A DNA stretch of 64,000 nucleotides, taken from NCBI GenBank assembly GCA_963827605.1, contig CAWHBK010000002.1, positions 124,001-188,000 of the forward strand, in the 5' to 3' direction. Every line of letters begins with the position of its first letter. Within the stretch, counting starts at the first letter, position 1. A program made the position numbers and the translations under genes. The DNA comes from DSYU01 sp963827605 (GTDB lineage: Bacteria > Chloroflexota > Anaerolineae > Anaerolineales > Anaerolineaceae). The notes beneath the pieces were generated by a model that made no database searches, was not told where the DNA came from, and saw nothing but the letters and a program-made list of their open reading frames with translations. Below, in pieces: positions 60,173 to 64,000 of this stretch.

Positions 60173-61642
60173 TTATTGGCTTTCGATCTGGCTCGTAATG
60201 ATCTTCTCTCCCTCGGAAAGCCCGCTGGTGATTTCCGCCGAAGCAACCGTCTTCAACCCAACCACCACTGCGCGCTTTTCCGGTTGGCCCTGTTCGTTGA
60301 GGGTGTAAACATACGCGCTCTGGCCTTCCGGCTCGTATAAGGCCTGCGCCGGAACGATCAGCGCATTCTTCGCCTGCTTGCAGGTTACTTCAACAGATGC
60401 GGTCAGCCCTACCGAGAGGGTCTTCCCGGACGCCATGCGCTTCTTTTGCAGTTCCACCAACCCCTGCACCATATTGGCATTGTTGACCGAAACCAGCACC
60501 GGCGAGACCTGGGTCACTACCCCCGGGAAGTTTTCCCCGGGCAGGCTGTCGAAAGTCACATCGGCGGCGCAGCCGGTGGCGAAATTCTGCAAGTCGGTTT
60601 CGTCGATATTCACCTGCACCTGCGGTTGCTCTAAATCCGCGATGGTGATTAATGTACTCGTATCCACATCGTCCCCTACCTTGGCATTCACCTTCGTGAC
60701 GGTTCCGTTCATCGGGGCCGTGATCGTAGTGCCGGCCAGCTGGGTCTGGGCTTTGGATAACTGCAATTTCGCGTTATCCAGCGTAGCCTGGGCAACCGCA
60801 ACCGCCACCGGGTCCACCCCCGCGCTGGCCTTCAGGTTTTCGTAGGTCGTGTTGGCCTGTTCCAGCTTTGCTTTGGCAAGCTGCAGGTTGGCCTGCGAGT
60901 CCTGGATTTCCGCGTCGGTGTACCCCTGGCAGTAGGTATAGTTGATTAAGGCCTGGTCGCGCTCCTTGCGCAGCGGGTTCAGGTTCTCCAGGATGTAATC
61001 GTGCCCGTAACCAGAATGCGGGTTATTGAGATGGCCTTCCCAGTAATCCACCAGGCTCTGTTCATGCAGGTATGCAAAATAGTATTCCTGGGTCTTGCTC
61101 GGCGCGCAGCGGGGGTCGCCTTTGGAATGGGCATTCGCCTGCGCCGTCGCGACCGCTTGTTGCGCGGCAGCCTGCGCGGCCTGGGCCTGTGCCAGCGCGC
61201 CAGATGCGCCTGTCTGCAGGTCTTCCAGCGTCTTTTGGGCAACGACTCACGGCCAGCTTCTGGTCCAAAATTGTTTGCTGTAACGCGGCGGTGTCTGCCA
61301 GGGTTGCCAGAACCTGCCCCTGGGTCACTGTATCGCCGGCCTGCACGTTCAGGGTCAGCCAGCGTGCCCTCCACCGAGAACCCCAGGTCTACCGACTGGG
61401 CCGTAATCACCGTTCCACTGCCCGAAACCGCAATCGACAGGTCGCTGCGCCGCACGGTGGTCGTCTTATAGCCACTGCTTGAAGCGCCGCCGGTCGCTGT
61501 CGGCGTGGTCAGCGCCAGGTTAATTTCACCCGCCTGGACCTTACGCCAGAACAGGAACCCAATGCTAACGATAAGCGACCAGAGCGATGGCCAGCAGGAG
61601 GAAGCCTTTCCACTTCTTTGGATGTTTCTGTACTGCATTCAT
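60173..61642 (-). CDS. HlyD/MacA-like membrane fusion adaptor 2, frameshifted
   Basis: About 488 residues. N-terminal helix (KKWKGFLLLAIALV then VSIGFLFWRKVQAG), lipoyl half-motif AVSGSGTVITAQSVDLGFSVEG, a helical hairpin with a Tyr-rich insert (LHEQSLVDYWEGHLNNPHSGYGHDYIL; YCQGYTDAEIQ), then GTTITAPMNGTVTKVNAKVGDDVD, beta-barrel, and C-terminal AEITSGLSEGEKIITSQ. ATG at 61642 (MNAVQKHPKKWKGF) fits the membrane segment better than the overlapping ATG at 61638. Indels near 61575, 61345 and 61245. Same architecture as its two neighbours but low sequence identity. Confidence 0.86.
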
Positions 61643-61690
61643 ATGATTACCTCATGTACCTTGAACGTTCCTCTCCACATGGCGCCTGGC

Positions 61691-63183
61691 TCAGGGTGGC
61701 GGCAGACTTCCGCCGCCATCCAGGAACAATCTCCCGCCCTGTTCGTTACTGCTTGCGCTGTTCTTGGTGGTGTAGCTGACGATATCGCCTTCGTTAAGCC
61801 CGGAAGTTATTTCCGCGTTGGTATCATCCTGGATGCCCACGGTAACCGTCTGCTGCGTCAACTGCCCGTCACTGCCCACCCGCTTGACCACATATTTCGC
61901 CACCGTTCAGCTGCTTCAGGGCCGCCACCGGAACCAGCAGCGCGTTCTGCGCTTCTTTGCCCGTGATGGTGATCGTGGCGCTCAGGCCCAGCGGCAGCGT
62001 CTCAAAGGTTGAGGCGGCCTGCGAGTCCAGCGTGATTTGCCCGGTCGCGGCCCGGAACGGCCCAAAACTGTTCATCTGCGGGTTGGCTAAAGACACCTTA
62101 CCGGTAAAGGACTTGCCGGGCAGCGCGGTAAACGTGACCACCGCCGGGTTCCCCACCACCAGTTTGTCCATATCGGTTTCGTCCAGGCTGATGGTTACCG
62201 TAGGATGGCTGACGTCCGAAATCGTCAGAAACGTGCTGGTGTCGACAATCGCACCGGCGGAGGCTGCCAGCGTTGTGATCTTGCCATCGATCGGGGCCTT
62301 GAGCGTAATCCCATCCAGCGCTTCTTGCGCCGTGTCCACTTGCGTCTGAGCCGTTGTCGACCCGCGTCTCCTGCATCGAAAGCGCGTCCGGGTCGACGCC
62401 CGCGGCTTCTTTCAATGTCTCGTAGGTATTCTGCGCCTCCTGCAGCGCCGCCTTTGCCACCGCCAGGGTGGACTGCGCGCTGGTTTTCTCCGTAGGGGTA
62501 TACGCAGCACAGTAGGTGTAATTGGCCAGGGCCGTATCGTAATCGTACCCGGCAATGATGGTTGCTTGCGAGGAAGGATCTAACTCAAGCAGTGCGTGAA
62601 GTTTTTCGGTCGCCTGCTTCAGGACAGCCTGATATTTATTCCGCACCTCCACGTTGCAGCGCGCATCTTCCACGCGCTGGCTTTCGCTGAGCGCGTCGTC
62701 ATAGTTGCCCTGGGCCTTGATCATCGCCTGATACGCTTTCGCGAGGGAAGCACCAGCGCCTTTTTGCAGCTTGGTCAGGGCTTGCTGGGCTTCGAGCAGG
62801 TTAGCCTGCGCGGAGGCCAGGTTGGCTTCCAGGTCTTCCGCTTTTTCCAGGCGGGCTAACACATCCCCGGTCTTGACCATATCGCCAAGTTTCACATTCA
62901 GCTCGGCCACTTTGCCGCTGGTACTAAAACTCATGTTCACCGCCTGGTTGGTGACCAGCGTCCCCGAACCACTCGCGGTCAGGCGGATATCTCCGCGCTC
63001 GACGGTCACGCTGCGGGTGGTTGACCCCGCCTGCGCCGCCGCGTTTGCCTGGGCGTCCTTCTGCCCCAGATACCAGGCTGCTCCGCCGCCAATGACCAGC
63101 ACCGCCAGGAGCGCCAGGAGAATCCGCCCTACCCGGCCTGTCTTCTTATTTGCGATGTTTGATCCCGATTTCATAGTAGACAT
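61691..63183 (-). CDS. HlyD/MacA-like membrane fusion adaptor 3, frameshifted
   Basis: About 497 residues. Membrane helix RILLALLAVLVIGGGAAWYLG, lipoyl half-motif TASGSGTLVTNQAVNMSFSTSG, coiled-coil hairpin (LASAQANLLEAQQALTKLQKGAG; YCAAYTPTEKTSAQSTLAVAKAALQEAQNTYETL), GITLKAPIDGKITTLAASAGAIVD, beta-barrel VVTFTALPGKSFTGKVSLANP, and the tail NAEITSGLNEGDIVSYTTKNSA. ATG at 63183 (MSTMKSG) with GGAGG 9 bases upstream. Indels near 62355 and 61905. First adaptor after the permease gene, 90 bases downstream of it. Confidence 0.86.
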
Positions 63184-63273
63184 CTTCAAACCCTCCAAAC
63201 CCGAATGCCTTGGCGTGGCACGCGTCACAAATAACGCATTACGCATTCCGCTTCACCGATCCCGCTGCCTGCC

Positions 63274-64000
63274 TTACTCGTGCCGTAACGCTTCAATAGG
63301 ATCGAGCTGCGCCGCCTTTTGCGCAGGGATAAACCCGAAGAAAATACCAATCAGGGCCGAGGAAGAGAAAGACAGGATGATCGAGTACGGCAGGATGACC
63401 GTGCGCATATCGCTCAGCTGGCCAAATAACTGCGAGCCGCCCACCCCTACCAGCACTCCGATCAACCCGCCAAACAGGCTCAGCATCAGCGCCTCCGACA
63501 GGAACTGCACCTGGATATCGCCCGGGGTCGCGCCAACTGCCTGGCGCAGCCCAATCTCGCGCGTGCGCTCGGTGACGCTGACCAGCATGATGTTCATGAT
63601 GCCAATGCCGCCCACGATCAGGGAAACCCCCGCCACCCAGGCCAGCAGCGTGCGGAACGACTCAGTGGTCGATTCCTGGGCCGAGATAATATCCGACTGG
63701 CTGGTGATGGCGAAATCCAGCGTATCTGCCGTCACCTTATGGCGCGTCATCAGCAGCAGGCTGACCTGCTCTTTTACCGTTGCCATGCTGACCTTCGGGT
63801 CCACCGACACGTAGATGGTGCGGACCCGGTCGCCCATAAAGCGCGCGAACATGTTATTGGTCAGCTTCTTGAACACCACATTGATGGGAGCGTACACTAG
63901 CGAGTCAAAGTCCGTTCCGCCCGAGATGCCTTTCGGCGCCATCACCCCGACCACCACCATTTGCGTATTATTGGCGTAGATCGTCTGGCCTACCGGGTCG
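63274..64000 (-). CDS. ABC transporter permease, MacB/FtsX type (5' partial at window end)
   Basis: The visible 242 residues are the C-terminal half of a MacB-type permease: a periplasmic part with ARFMGDRVRTIYVSVDPKVSMATV, then three transmembrane helices including LAWVAGVSLIVGGIGIMNIMLVSVTERTREIGLRQAVGATPGDI (the FtsX signature) and SIILSFSSSALIGIFFGFIPAQKAAQLDPIEALRHE at the end. The start lies beyond 64000. It is the first gene of the operon seen and would form the membrane channel with the ATPase at 57841 and the three adaptors. Confidence 0.9.
   Translation of the reverse strand, partial: DPVGQTIYANNTQMVVVGVMAPKGISGGTDFDSLVYAPINVVFKKLTNNMFARFMGDRVRTIYVSVDPKVSMATVKEQVSLLLMTRHKVTADTLDFAITSQSDIISAQESTTESFRTLLAWVAGVSLIVGGIGIMNIMLVSVTERTREIGLRQAVGATPGDIQVQFLSEALMLSLFGGLIGVLVGVGGSQLFGQLSDMRTVILPYSIILSFSSSALIGIFFGFIPAQKAAQLDPIEALRHE

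Overview
The window looks like a chromosomal segment of a Chloroflexota bacterium, most likely class Anaerolineae. This rests on gene content: ECF sigma factors paired with DUF5667 proteins, CSLREA-type beta-helix proteins beside TadE/TadG-like proteins, and a B12-binding radical SAM gene followed by a DUF2344 gene. It is inference, not a database result. The DNA is GC-rich and densely coded. Many conserved genes are interrupted by single-base insertions or deletions (worst at 1-6, 18-33 and 51-55 kb). The proteins stay conserved on both sides of each break, so I treat these as probable sequence errors and give one joined span per gene.

Layout. 0-5.5 kb (+): end of an alpha/beta hydrolase, then a strong sigma70-type promoter and a structured leader in front of a serine hydroxymethyltransferase-aminomethyltransferase (glyA-gcvT) fusion, then an aminotransferase. 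5.5-12 kb (-): thioredoxin, then a signalling operon read as kinase (PQQ propeller), PP2C phosphatase, DnaJ-VWA protein, zinc-ribbon FHA protein, small protein, OmpR-type regulator. 12-17 kb: purB and a DUF362 gene (+); Ca2+/H+ antiporter, SH3-like protein and DUF971 protein (-). 17-26 kb (+, except rpmB): a second kinase, rpe, rpmB, Asp23-like gene, fakA-like, degV/fakB-like, recG, coaD and a coiled-coil gene, an order resembling the prkC-rpe-rpmB-yloU-yloV-recG block of Bacillus. 26-30 kb (-): lon and folC. 30-33.5 kb (+): DUF503, radical SAM and DUF2344 genes.

33.6-48.9 kb (-) is the most unusual part. A four-gene cassette (long TadE-like protein, CSLREA beta-helix protein, short TadE-like pseudopilin, TadG-like protein) occurs twice in tandem. 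Upstream of it an ECF sigma/DUF5667 pair also occurs twice. The two sigma proteins are identical and their genes differ by two silent bases, while the partners have diverged outside the cell-facing stalk. No Tad motor genes are in the window.

49-57 kb (+): a family 4 glycosyltransferase; a LuxR-type regulator (-); then an enolase-superfamily MenC/NSAR-like racemase, two acyltransferase-like genes and an M20 peptidase, which together match an N-succinyl route for converting D- to L-amino acids; then a family 3 glycoside hydrolase. 56.9-64 kb (-): a MacB-like ABC exporter with a permease (cut by the window end), three successive HlyD/MacA-like adaptors, one ATPase and a glycine-rich lipoprotein.

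I saw no rRNA, tRNA, CRISPR array, insertion sequence or prophage.
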